NCBI GenBank assembly: GCA_019677205.1
Contig: JAAMXY010000178.1
Coordinates: 8,290-56,904, forward strand
Length of the DNA stretch: 48,615 bases
Origin: Pinguiococcus pyrenoidosus
Lineage: Eukaryota > Sar > Pinguiophyceae > Pinguiochrysidales > Pinguiochrysidaceae
Direction of reading: 5' to 3'
The notes under the pieces are model-generated. The model saw nothing but the letters and a program-made list of their open reading frames with translations, searched no databases and was not told the origin of the DNA. Each line of letters begins with the position of its first letter. Position 1 is the stretch's first letter. Shown piece after piece: positions 24,749 through 36,700 of this stretch. A program made the position numbers and the translations under genes.

Positions 24749-27700
24749 ATGGGCTCCGCGGCCTCCAGGGGCCCCTGGCTGGACTGGACGCCCGACCTGG
24801 AGGACGCCTGGACGCACCCTGGGAGCTGCAGTCCCAACCACGGCGCGGCGGGCAAGGAGACGAGCCGCCCGGAGGACTTTGACGCCATCGACTCGGCCCT
24901 GGTAAGCCCCTCAGCGCCGAACGCGGCTGGAAAACGGGCCGGATCGCCGGGAGGAACAGGCGTCCGGGTCGGCAGAGCGGTCTACTTGGTCGAACTCGGG
25001 AGCGGTGTGCCGGAGCAGCGAAGCAGAGGAAGCGGAGACGATTCCGCCTGGCGTCCGATGGGAAGAAGGGCCGGCGGCAAGGGAGCGAGTCCGCTGCCGC
25101 TTGACTTCTGGAGCCGCAGACACCTGCAAACGTGGTCCGAAGCCTCACGTTGTCTCTCCTTCCTATAGTGCTTGGCGCCTTTCGCGGACTCGGCGGCGGC
25201 GGTGGAGTTCTCGGAAAAGCTGAGGGAGCGACTCGACGCCTTCGCGAGCTCGCCGGAGCCTTTCGCCGCCACTTTGCAAAGGCGGATTGAGGTACGACAG
25301 CTCCGCCAAATGGACACTCTCTGCGGACCGAGCCTGACTCGATGCGTTTGCAGATCCTCAAGGCCTATGTGGAGGAGGAGAAAGATCGCCGGCGAGCATC
25401 TTCGCTGGACGAGCGCCCTTCCCTAGTCCGAAAGGTTGCCGAGGAGCCCAAGGAGCTGCCCCACGATGTGCTCTTCGCCTTGAACATGCTCTTCCGCATG
25501 TTCAAGATTGCCAAGACCAACCCGCTAGAGCCCAAGCAGGTGAGCGCGTGCCCAAGGCTCGCAGCTGCGAGGGCGGGCACTGACGACCTACCGCTTCCGC
25601 CCGTGGCCGCAGGCGCTTATCTTTTTAGACCAGGTCTCGCCGCTTCTCGCGGCACTCCAGCCTCACTGCCTCGCCGCCAGCGCTGTGGCGGCGATGCCGC
25701 TGCAGGCGGCCTCCCTGAGCAAGACGGAGCGAGTTTTGGACGAAGCTCGGGCCTTCATTGCGCAGAGCTTTGAGCAGCGCCAGGCAGGGTTGGACGCCGA
25801 CGAGAAGCGGCGCCACTTGCGCCTCGCGGTGCGAGCGCTCATGGGCATCGCCGCGGCGCGGGTCCGTGTGAGCGACTTCCTGCTGCTGGTCAAGGTCCTG
25901 CTGGAGGTGAAAGAGGCCGGCGGAACCTATCCGCCGTCGTGCACGGCGACGCCCACCTCCACGCCCATCACGACGCCGACGCTTGCTGATGCGTCGCATA
26001 CCCTCAAGCAGAAGCTTGTTGCCCAGCAACTTCTCCGTCGCCGGGTCGGGCCGATCCCCGACAAGGCCAAGAGGATCGCGCTCCGTGCCGCGCGCCGGCC
26101 GAGCCTCGTCGTCGCAGGCGCGAGCGCAGAAGACGACCCGGCGGGGTTGGATGGCGAAGGCGACGACGAGCGGACCTTGGAGATCGACACCGGCCCTGCC
26201 CAGGCGTCGCCAGTCTATGCCGGCGTGCGGAAAAAGCTGATGACCAGCGTGCGCACCGCCACGGCCATGACGCAGGCCACAACACCGGCAGCGCGAGGCG
26301 GCGGATCGGCGTGGGACCTCGACGACTCGGAGACGAGGCCCTTCCTCGCTTTCCTCGGCGCGCTGGAGGCTCCTAGCAGCTCTGTGGAGCGATGCGGCAA
26401 GGAGTGCCACAGCCGAACAGAGGTCTGGAGCTGCGGGCAGAACTCCTACGGCGAGCTGGGCCTGGCCGACACCACGAATCGCAAGACGCTCTGCCGAGTG
26501 GCGTTGGACATGGACCCCGTCGATGTCGCCGCGGGCAACGAGCACAGCGTCGTCTTGGGCTCGGACGGCGCGGTTTACACGGTGGGATACAACGACAACG
26601 GCCAGTGCGGCACCGGGACGCGAACCCGGATCGGCACCTTCACAAAGGTACAGGGTCTGCAGGACGCGGCCGCACCCATGCGGCGCGTGTACGCTTTCAA
26701 CGGCTGCGAGCACTCCTTTGGCGTCACCCACAACGGAGCGCTGTACAGCTGGGGCTACAATTATCGCGGCCAGCTGGGCATCGGCAGCACCGCCTCGACG
26801 CCGTACCCGGAGAGGGTGCTGGGCTTCGGCGGTGGCGCCCGCGCCGTCAAGAGTGTGGCATGCAGCTACTACCACAGCGTCGTCACGACCAACAGTGGCG
26901 AGCTGTTCAGCTTCGGACGGAACGACTTTGGGCAGTTGGGCCTCGGAGACACACTAGATAGAGCGAAGCCCACGCCGCTGAAGGCCTTGGACGCCAAGCC
27001 CGCAAGTGTAGCCTGCGGGCAGTACCACACCGTGGTGGCAACGCAGAGCGGCACGCTCTACACCTGCGGCAAGAACGACTACGGGCAGCTGGGCCTGGAC
27101 GCCCCAGGCCCGCAGAGGGAGCTGGCGCACGTGCGGTTGAGCGAGCCCTGCGTCGCGACGGCAGCCGGATACTATCACACGCTGCTGCTCCTCCGGGACG
27201 ACACCAAGCCGGATAGACCCACTCGCGTCGTCGGGTTTGGGAGAAACGACTACGGCCAGCTGGGGCTGGGGAACGACCGACAGCGCATCTACACGCCGCA
27301 GGTCGTCTTCTTCGCAGCGGAGGAGCGGGTAGAGCAGATCGCGGCCGGCTGCTACCACAGCGTCTTCGTCGTCAGCATGCACGGCCCGAGAAGTCGGGAT
27401 CGCAGCTCCGCCCACCAGGCGCACACGAGGGTCTTCGTGTGCGGACGGAACAACCACGGGCAGCTCGGGCTGGGCGACACCAAGGAGCGTCCGATTCCCA
27501 CCGCGATTCCAGACGACGACGGGAGCATCCTTGGATGCAAAGACGTCGTCGGCGTCGCGGCCGGCTTTTACCACACCGTGCTCCTCTTGAGGCCGCGGCA
27601 GCCTCGCGGCGACAAGAAGCTGTCGTGCTCAAAGCCGCTGACCCGGCCCGCCCTGGCGCTGCAGAACCTGAGCGCCCAAGACCATCTGGACGCATGGGCC

Positions 27701-30700
27701 TTTGCGCTGGGGATCGTCGCTCACCTGGACCGGATCGGCATGCAGGCGTTCCCGAGCCTGCGCGAGGTGCCCGTGCTCGGCCAGGCTCCCTACAACACGA
27801 GCTTTGAGGACGACGCGAAAGCCGCAGCGCCGCAGGGACACTTGGAGAGTCGCCCCGAGACCTTCGAGTTGGCAGCCGACATCTTGAGACTGGCCACAAA
27901 GGCAGTGCGCCGGGGGGATCGTGACATCGCGGCGAACATGGACTTCCTGGCCACCCTGCTTGTGGGAACGCTGCGGATCGCGGCATCGAATGTGTGCAAC
28001 TTTTTACGGGATGAAAGGGCGGCAGATGTGCAAGGCGCCCTTTCTGACCTGGTGCCTGCGGAGGCGGAGAAGCAGCACAACGAGGAGCGACCCACGAAGG
28101 CGAAGCGGGGGACCTCGCGAAGGCGCTCTGTGGCCCGCTTTTGCCAGGTTTTCTCGCGTCTTCGGGAAGACTTGTTTGACGTCGTACGGACGGTGCATGC
28201 CCTTGCAGTGGCTCCGCGGAGCGCCAAGACGGTGCGGGCCCTGGAAACGTGGCAGCACGTCAAGACTCAAGCGTGTATCTGCATCGCGATGGGCCTGGAG
28301 CTTTTCTTCGCGCGCGAGGCAGAACGCACCCAACTTCTGCACTGCTTGCTTACGAGAGACGGAGCGGATCTGTCGATGCCCGACGCAGGCGCTGCAAAGG
28401 CGATTGGAGAGATCGATGTGCATTTCATTGCCGCGGCGAAGCCAACCCTCTTAGCACCCATCTTGGAGCGGCTCACCTCAGAGGCCTTGGTGTCTCGCCT
28501 GATCATTCCAGCCAAGGAGACGCGGCTCGAGGGCGAAGCGGAAGCTAGAAATGCTCGGGCGGACGACGACTTTGCAGTCACGATGAAGTTGCTCGTGGGT
28601 CGAGTAGATCGAGATGATGGTCTGGCTGCCGAGGTCGCAGCGGCCATTCTCAAGACGCTCTTTCTGAACGCAGCGCTGCGACGAGAGCGCAGCTGGGAGG
28701 ACGCCTCAAGCTCAAGAGTACCGCAGCGCGTCTTGAAGGCGCTTCAAGGCGTCAGCGGAGGCGCCGCGGTGCTAGCGGACGTGCTGGGGGGCCAAGAAGA
28801 GGCCGATCCCTCACAGGTGGGACTTTTGGAGAGTCGGGTCTTCCGCTATGCCATGGCCTTTGCAGCCGTGCTGCTGCAGCGATGCATCGAGGTGATGCAG
28901 TATCATTTGGCGAAGGAGTCCCCGGAGCAGATCCACGAGGCCGTTGGACGGCCGTCGATGCGCAAGCTGCTCCCTCTTTTGCTGAACATCCTGCTGCCGA
29001 TGTCAGACGCCGATGCCGTGGCATCCGAGCTCTTCATGCCGATGTCCAGGCTGCTCGCGCTCATGACGCAAGTGCTTCAGCGGTATCCCAAGAACCTGGC
29101 AGAGAGTGCAGCGGCCGTCGGCATCCTTCGGGAAATGCCCCCCACGTATCACGCTGGCAGCGATGCTGACGTCACCACCTCGGAGACCAAGGCGGACAGC
29201 TCCAGCAACGAAGAGGACAACGATGAGCGCGAGCGACACGGTCCGGCAGACCGAGGGCTGCGTGAGCGAGAGGCAGTCGAGAGGGTTCCGATCACGCACG
29301 TCGAGATGGCGCCCGTCTCGGCCAGCATTCGGCGCTCTCGCACCCGGGAGTTTCCCAAGACCGACAGCGACGACAGTATCAGGTCCGCCGAGTCGGCCTC
29401 TTTCGACGCCATCGTCCCGCTCTGTCGGACCCTGTCGCATCTGTGTGGCCGAATGATCTGCGTCAGCCTCCGGTCGCCTGACGGCGAGTCCGAAGAACGC
29501 CCGCTCAAGCTGAAGGGTCTTCCGCCCGCGGTCGTCCAGGTCCTCCGGGATGAGAGGTTCCTGACGCACCTGCAAGCGGATGCCGGGAAGGAGGTGTCAT
29601 TTCGGTATATTGGCTTTGGCTCCGTGACGGCCGAGCTCGTTTCGCTGTGTGGGATCCAGGGAATCGAGGGGAAGCCGACGGCATTTGGTGTTGACCTGGT
29701 CACTCGGCTTTGCGAGCAGCTCATGTCGACGGACTGGCGGCACAAGATGCTCATCCGGCAACTCAGCATTTCTGCCCGAGCGGAGGATGACGTGCCAGGG
29801 TTTGTCTGCGTGCAGGTTGCGTGCCTGTGTGCCGTCGCACGACACGAGGCCTTGGGGCAAGTCCTCGCCCTGAAGAGCTTGTCGGCACGGCAGGGACTGC
29901 TCCCCGCGATGCGGAGGTGCTACAGCGTCGTGGCCCGGCTCTTGTCGCAGCTTCAGGGCATCCGTGCGAAGCTCGTGGGGCAAGGAAAGGCAGCGGGGGC
30001 CTTCTGGACAGAGTGCCTGGCCCTCCTGAAGCTTTTCGTTCTTTGCCGACCGATGGAAGGAACGTACACGCCACTGACGTACGTGCCATCTGGCTCCGAA
30101 GCTTCCAGCAGTCCGCCGCGCAGGAGCCGCGCGGCTCGAAAGTTTATGCGTGTCGTGGGAGGAGTCCGCGCGATGGTGCGCTGGAGAAGAATGCTGCCGC
30201 GTCGACGACGCGAAGACGACGGCGAAAGCGAGGTTGAGCGGACCTTGTCACAGCTCTTCGAGCGCGTTGGGGCTTTTCTCGCAGATGGCAGGGGAGGGAC
30301 ATCGCCTGCTACAGGACTGGCGCGGCGAGTTCTACAGGCGTATCGAGTCGCCGATCGGCGCCGCCGGGGGTTCAAGGGCCTTGCCCACCTCCTTGGCCCC
30401 GACGGGTTGATGGACGCGTCGGGGACGGTGGATATCATGACGGTCCTTGCTCCAGTGTTCACATCGGACGGAGTCGAAGACTTGAGTCTCGTCGACGACG
30501 CCACGCGACGCTGCGTGGAGGTGGGGCTGGAGAGCGTCCTGAGCGTCGTCGTGGTACGCCTCAAGCGTACGCAGCACCTCCTGAGCCTCGTCCAGCGGGA
30601 GCCACCTTCGCGAAGCGGCGATCTTGTGTACATCAACACGGACTACATTCATCGGGTTCTGACCCTGTTGACGATGCGATCGGCGGGCGGCACTTCAGAT

Positions 30701-33700
30701 GCCGCGCTGAGGTTCTTGGCTGCGCATAACGTTCCGGAGGTCCTGCGCAACCTGCAGTTGTGCCTCTGGCGCTTCCTCGAGCTTGGAGGGGGCAGCGTGG
30801 CGCAGTGGGGCACCTTGAGCTCGACGCCGCCCGTGCTGCAGTCGAAGCTGGTGAACCTGACGAAGGAGAGGCGGAAAGCGCTGAAGACTTGCATGCTACA
30901 CCTTTGGACGCTTCTACGGATTGTCGTGGCGCGCTTCGCAGCGGTCGACGCTGGGTTGGGCACTGCCTCCGAGTCGACCGCGGCAATGATGATGCAGATC
31001 CTGTGGTTCGAGATATCGGACCTTGTGGAGAAGATGAAGGACAAGAGAGATCGTGCCAGTCTGAAGGCCGAGATGCTCCGCCATCACCAGCTCGACTTGT
31101 CGTTGGCGTCCCAGGACGCCGAAGGCGACGCAATCAAGTCCGGCTACGGGCCGCGCCGGTGCCAGGAGCTGATCCCCGCCAAGTTCCCCCGGAGGTTCTT
31201 GAACGTACGAGACGGCGTGGTTTTCCCGCACAGCGTCCTTCACGCGACCAGCAGCCGCGCCAACGCCTTCGAAGACTTCAGCCTGCTGATGTGGATCTGC
31301 TGCACGCAGGACGCGACGGGGCGGCGCCGTCTGATCCTTGCGAGAGGCCTCGGTCGCGAGCTGTGGCCTGCGCTGCTTCTCCGCGCAGAGGACTGCCGCA
31401 TCGAAGTTGGCTTCGGCGTCGGCGCCTTGAGCGCCGGCCTGTGCGAGTGGTTGGTATCCAAGGAGCCCCTCGAGCTCGGCGTCTGGACCCACGTGGCCGT
31501 GGTCTGCGAAAGCAGCAAGTTCACCCTCTTCATCAATGGGCGGGAGGACGTCGAGAGAGCCCATCCAGGCGTCACTCCGCCGAGGGCCGGGCGCTACAAT
31601 GTCTACGTCGGCCGCGTGCCGGCGACGGCGCCGTCGCTCAAGATCGACGAATGCGACAGCGGCTTCGAAGGGTCCGTGGCGCAGCTGCGGTGCTACACGC
31701 GCGCCTTGAGTCCTATCCACGTGCGCATCGTCTACGACCAGGGCCTTCCGGACGTGAATCGTGTCAAGGATCGAAAGGCCTTCCAGTTGACGTCGCTGGT
31801 CCGGCTGCTGAGCCGGAGTCGCACCTACCGCCCGCGGCTGCAGAGCCCCGAGTGGCTGAACATCCTGGTGAGCTTGATGATGCGAGGAACCAGGCGAGTG
31901 TACCAAGCTTGCGCGCGTTGCCTTGAGGTGCTCCTCGAAGACGCGTCGGATGACGCGTTGCAGACCCTCGCGCCGGTCGAGGCGTGGCAAGGAGCGCCGA
32001 GGCAGGGAGCCCGCAGAAGCTTGGTGGAGTATCTGTTCTTCGTCTGCGGCCTGGGGGTGCACTTCGACCTGCACGTGGCGCAGAGCGTCCAACAGGAGAT
32101 CTTGGCGGGCGAGAACCCCGAATCGAAAGGCCTCTTGGATTTGCTTCCGGAGGCGTTCCTAGGAGCGTACGTGCACGGCGACGCCAACCAGTACTTCCCA
32201 CATGACGTCAAGTCCGCGCTCACGCATCTGGCTAGCGCGTCAAGGATGCAAGACGCCTACGTGTTCGCGCTGGAGATCATGTCGCTGCTGCGAAGCCTCA
32301 GCAGAGGACAGGTACGGAACTGGTTGCTTTTGTACGAAGCACCTTGGTTTCTCGCACAGCGTGATTCGGCGCGGCTGATGTAGTTTGGTTCTCATACGTT
32401 CCCTTGTGCTCTCCACAATCAGGCGGTGTGGAAGGCAACGATCGAAGCGTGCATGGTAGATGCATTGGCGACGAGTCCGGTGCTGGAGGAGGGATCCGAT
32501 ATCGTGAGGCGACCTCAGATGCTGGCTGCGCTTGCGCTCCTCGGTGCAGAGGCAGACATGCTGCGAGAGGGCGTGCAGGTGTACAGCACCGTGAATGAGG
32601 TCAGCGGCACCATTGTCAGCGTAAACTACCTGCAACGGAGCGCAGACATTGCCAAGAGAGCTTCCAGCTCAGCGCTAGAGGACATTCTCACGCTTCGACT
32701 GGAGCATCTGGTCGCCTTCCCGCCGCCGATGCCCTCCTTGAAGGTGCCCGTCATCGTGGATTCGCTGCTGAAGCTGTACGACGGCGGCAGCGCGAAGACC
32801 GTTGCAGCCGCGCAGACGGCGTCTTTCTCCGACATGCTCCACCTCTACGAGGCGAAGCAAGACATGTGCCGCTCAGCGCGCATCTTCTACCAGATGACCC
32901 TACGAGAAGGGCAAGCCGAGAGCGTGCTGCGCCGGGGCGGCGGCGTGCTAGCCAAAGTCTTGAGACGAGCCATGGTGGCGGACGGGTCTCCAACGCATGT
33001 GACTCTGGACGAGGCCCTTGCGAAGCTCTCCGTGCAGCGACGGCGGCTCTTTCAGCTGCTGAGCAGCAAGAGCACCGAGGGGTTGGACGTCGTGAGGCCG
33101 GCAGAGAGTCTCAGTGACAGCCCCGGAAGCACAGCGGCCGACGAGGAAGAGGATGCGAGCGAGCGAAAGAGCATCGACTCGAGCGTCTACGCGAGCATGC
33201 AGAACATCGAGAACTTCTTGCGTAGCCAGTACAGAGGAGAGACCGAGCACGTCTTCACCGCGTTGGCTCGAGACCTGCAGCGGGAGCACGAACTGGCTGA
33301 AGACGAGGTGAGGCTCGGCTCGAGAAGCTCTTCACGGCACCGAGCGATCGGAGAGCGCACGAACGACACGACCGAAGACGAGAGGTCTGAGCAGTCGACG
33401 CTCGAGCTTGGGTATACTAGGGAGCACCGCGCCATCGACGACGAGTATGCCGTGCAGGAGGATGATGATGATCATGACGACGACGATGATGTTGACGATG
33501 ATATTGGTGATGATGACGATGACGAGGACGATGACGACGACGATGACGAGGACGACGACGACGACGACGACGACGACGATGAGGAGGAGTACATGGATGC
33601 CGGCGCCCACGCTCGGTATGAGCTGTCACTCGAGGACCGCTGGACGCCGCACCGGGCGAACAACGCCATCATCAGCGAAGGCGAGGAAGATGAAGATCCG

Positions 33701-36700
33701 CCGGCGGAGCTGGTGGAGCAGCTCATGGTCATGGGCTTCCCAGAGGACTGGTGCGTCACGGCCTTGCGGGAGACCAACATGAACCTCGTGCTGGCCAGTG
33801 CGTGGATTGTGGATCACCTGGACCTACTAGCCGGCGTCGGCTTCGACCCCTGTGACGAGCCGGGACGCGCCGGCGGCCACCCGACCATGAACTTGCCGAC
33901 CGCTGCAGTCCAAGACGCCGCCATCGAGCGAGAAGGCGAGTTCCGGGAAGAGCCGCGCTCCGCGATCATGGACATCTCTGTGGAAGCGTATCCGTCCGGG
34001 GCTCCCGTCTGCGACCCGGTGCTGGCGCATCCATTCAGTGCGTCGTCGCTCTGCGAGAGCGACTGCTTTGATGAGGAAGGCGTGTCGCAGTGCTTCGCGG
34101 AGGACTACTTTGGCGTGCCACCTGCGCCAGCTCTGAGAGTGCAGCATCCTCCGCAGCTGGAGTTCTTGGAGGTCCAGCCGCCGTCTTCCACCGACGAGGC
34201 TCTCAGCATCCGCCGCGACGTCTTCTTCCGGCGAGTCAGCCGCGGGATCCAGATGCCGGATGACATGACGGAGCTGGGCAACATGCGCCTTCTGAGGGAT
34301 CCAACCGAGGACGAGCACGGAGAGTGCAGCAGCTTCGGCGCTCTCTACGGCTCCGACTTGGAGCTGGCAAGCTCGTGCTCCACGTCGCCGCTGGAGATGC
34401 TGAAGCGAACGAGGGCGTTGGAGGTGGAGGAGCTCGTCCGAGAGGCTGCCGCCGCAGAAAGGACGGCCGCCGTCCTCTTCATGAGAGCCGCGGCCTTGGA
34501 GCTGCTCAGCGCTCTCGTCGACATGCTCAGCAATGGCGCAGAAGGTGGAGACCTCCTGAAAAGTATCTCCGTGCCCTGCCTGCTTGGCTTCGTGCGGCTC
34601 ACCGGCTGCCGCGCGACGCAGACCCCGAATCTGATCCACCGTCACGGTGCATCGGGACGGCCGCGGACTATCATGGATCTGCTTGATGCGATCCTGCGGC
34701 GCTACCTGGCAGACGAATGTGCCGCACACGGCCACGTGTCTACCGCAGACGCGCTCAGCCTCATCGCGAGCTTGGGAGAGGGCGAAGACGGCCGCCCCGC
34801 CGCAATGCTGGCGATTCCCGCGGATGACACTGGCGAGGCGCAGACGCTGGGCGCAGCGCTCATGGCCGCGGTGGTCGAGGATCTGGACTTGGCAGTGAAC
34901 GACCCGCGGTACCTGGAGACGCCATGGGGATCCCGGAGACTGCGCCTGAGCGATGCATCCGCGATGCTCCAGCCCAACATCGAGCTGGCGGCGTACATGT
35001 GGGATCTGCTGGCGTCCTCGGCGGCGACGTCGGGGAGGCAGATGCACAGCCTGCTGTTTAGCAAGGGCATAGCTCGCGTCTTTTCTCGCCTGCTTCTCAA
35101 CCGAAACATGGCTCTGAAGATGACGGCGATGAAGATGCTGACGACCATCTTCACGGCCTGGGCTGGCGACATCCGAGCGGCTCTCGGCGAGCCTCGCGCC
35201 GACTCGGACGAGCTGAGTCGGACGCTGGAAGAGCTGTACAAGAGCCTGGTGAGCTGCGTGAGCCCCGTGAGACTGCGATGCCATGGCGCCAGGCGCATGG
35301 ATGTCGAGAGGCGCCAGGGCCGAGTCTTCCACAGCGAGTACCTCACGACGCTGCTCCATCTGCTCATTGCCTACGACGACACCGAGTCGATGCTGATCCA
35401 CGCGGCGCGGCGCTTGAGACCGGCGCAGGCGCCACAGGTCTCCCCGCCGGAAGCCGTCTTCATCGGAGAGACGAGCATGTTCATATCCTGGCGCACGGAG
35501 ACGGCCACTGAGACGGCGGCCGAGGCGCCGATTCCGTTCCAGGTGCAGCTGCGTCAAGTCGACGAGCTGGACGTTGGCTTCTCCTGGTTCACGGTGTACG
35601 CGGGCACCGCCATGCAGTACCAGATCGAAAACTTGCGGCCGCAAAGCCGATACATGGCGCGCGTCCGTGCGTGCGTGCCGGCGCCCTCGGCGTGGGTGGA
35701 GTCGGCCGTCTTCGAGACGAAGGCCGGCGTCGCCTTCTCCTGGGACCGCTACAAGGCGGGTCCGGAGATCGCGGTGTCTCGCGACCTCCTCAGCGCCTCG
35801 CACGGCGCCAACGAGCAGTGGGCCACCGTGCTCGGCTCGGAGGGCTTCGTGTCCGGCGTGAATAGCTGGGAGGTGGTCTTGGAGAAGACCTCCACCAGCT
35901 ACCTCTTCATCGGCGTCGCGACCCGGCAAGCCGACGTCGCATCGTTTTTGGGCGGCGACGAGCACGGCTGGGGCTACATCGGCGACCGCGCCCTGTATTA
36001 CAACCGCGGCAAGCTGAAGAGCTACGGCGACCGCTTCCTGGAGGGCGACGTGATCGGCGTCACGCTGGATTGCGGCAAAGGCACCCTCAGCTATTCGAGG
36101 AATGGGGTGGATCTCGGCGTCGCCTTCGAGAACCTCAGCGAAGGACCCCTGTATCCCGCGGTGGCCTTCTACAACAAGAACCAGCGGGTCACCCTCGCCA
36201 AGGCCGGCTTCTCCTGCCCCGGCAGCGGTCGCGTCATCGCCGGCTGCCCGACCAGCGCGTTGCCCGATGACCTGATCCACATGCACCGCGTCCTCACGAG
36301 CATCGTGAAGCAGCGGCGGCTGCCCCGCGGCGCCCTTGAGCGTGCGTTCAAGTACTATCAGCTGCTGACGAAGGCATTGCCATGTCGTCGCGGGAGCAAC
36401 ACGAAAGCGCGGGAGGCGGCTTGCGGCCTGCTACGCATCGAGACGACGGCCGGGTTCCAACTTGACATCGACTCCACCGACGACGCCTTCCGACGCTTCT
36501 TGGGAGACGATGGCGTCGACCTGGAGTTTGGTCACGTGGTGCGCACTCCCCGCGGTTCCGCCATTGTACAGGGCGTGAACCTCGGCCTCGGCTTGAGCTG
36601 CGCCGACGAAGATGGCGACGGCGATCTGCTGTGGATCAGTCCGATCAATCCGAAGTCGGAGGCGCCGAACCCGAGCTGGTGCTTCACCAGCGGCGCGGTG

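Noticed and set aside
25625-26875. 416-residue minus-strand open frame
   Set aside because: It is antisense to the RCC1 propeller and carries no features of its own.
33827-36286. 819-residue minus-strand open frame inside the HERC-like gene
   Set aside because: The sense strand encodes clear UBA, FN3 and SPRY domains; the antisense product is His/Arg-rich with no domains.
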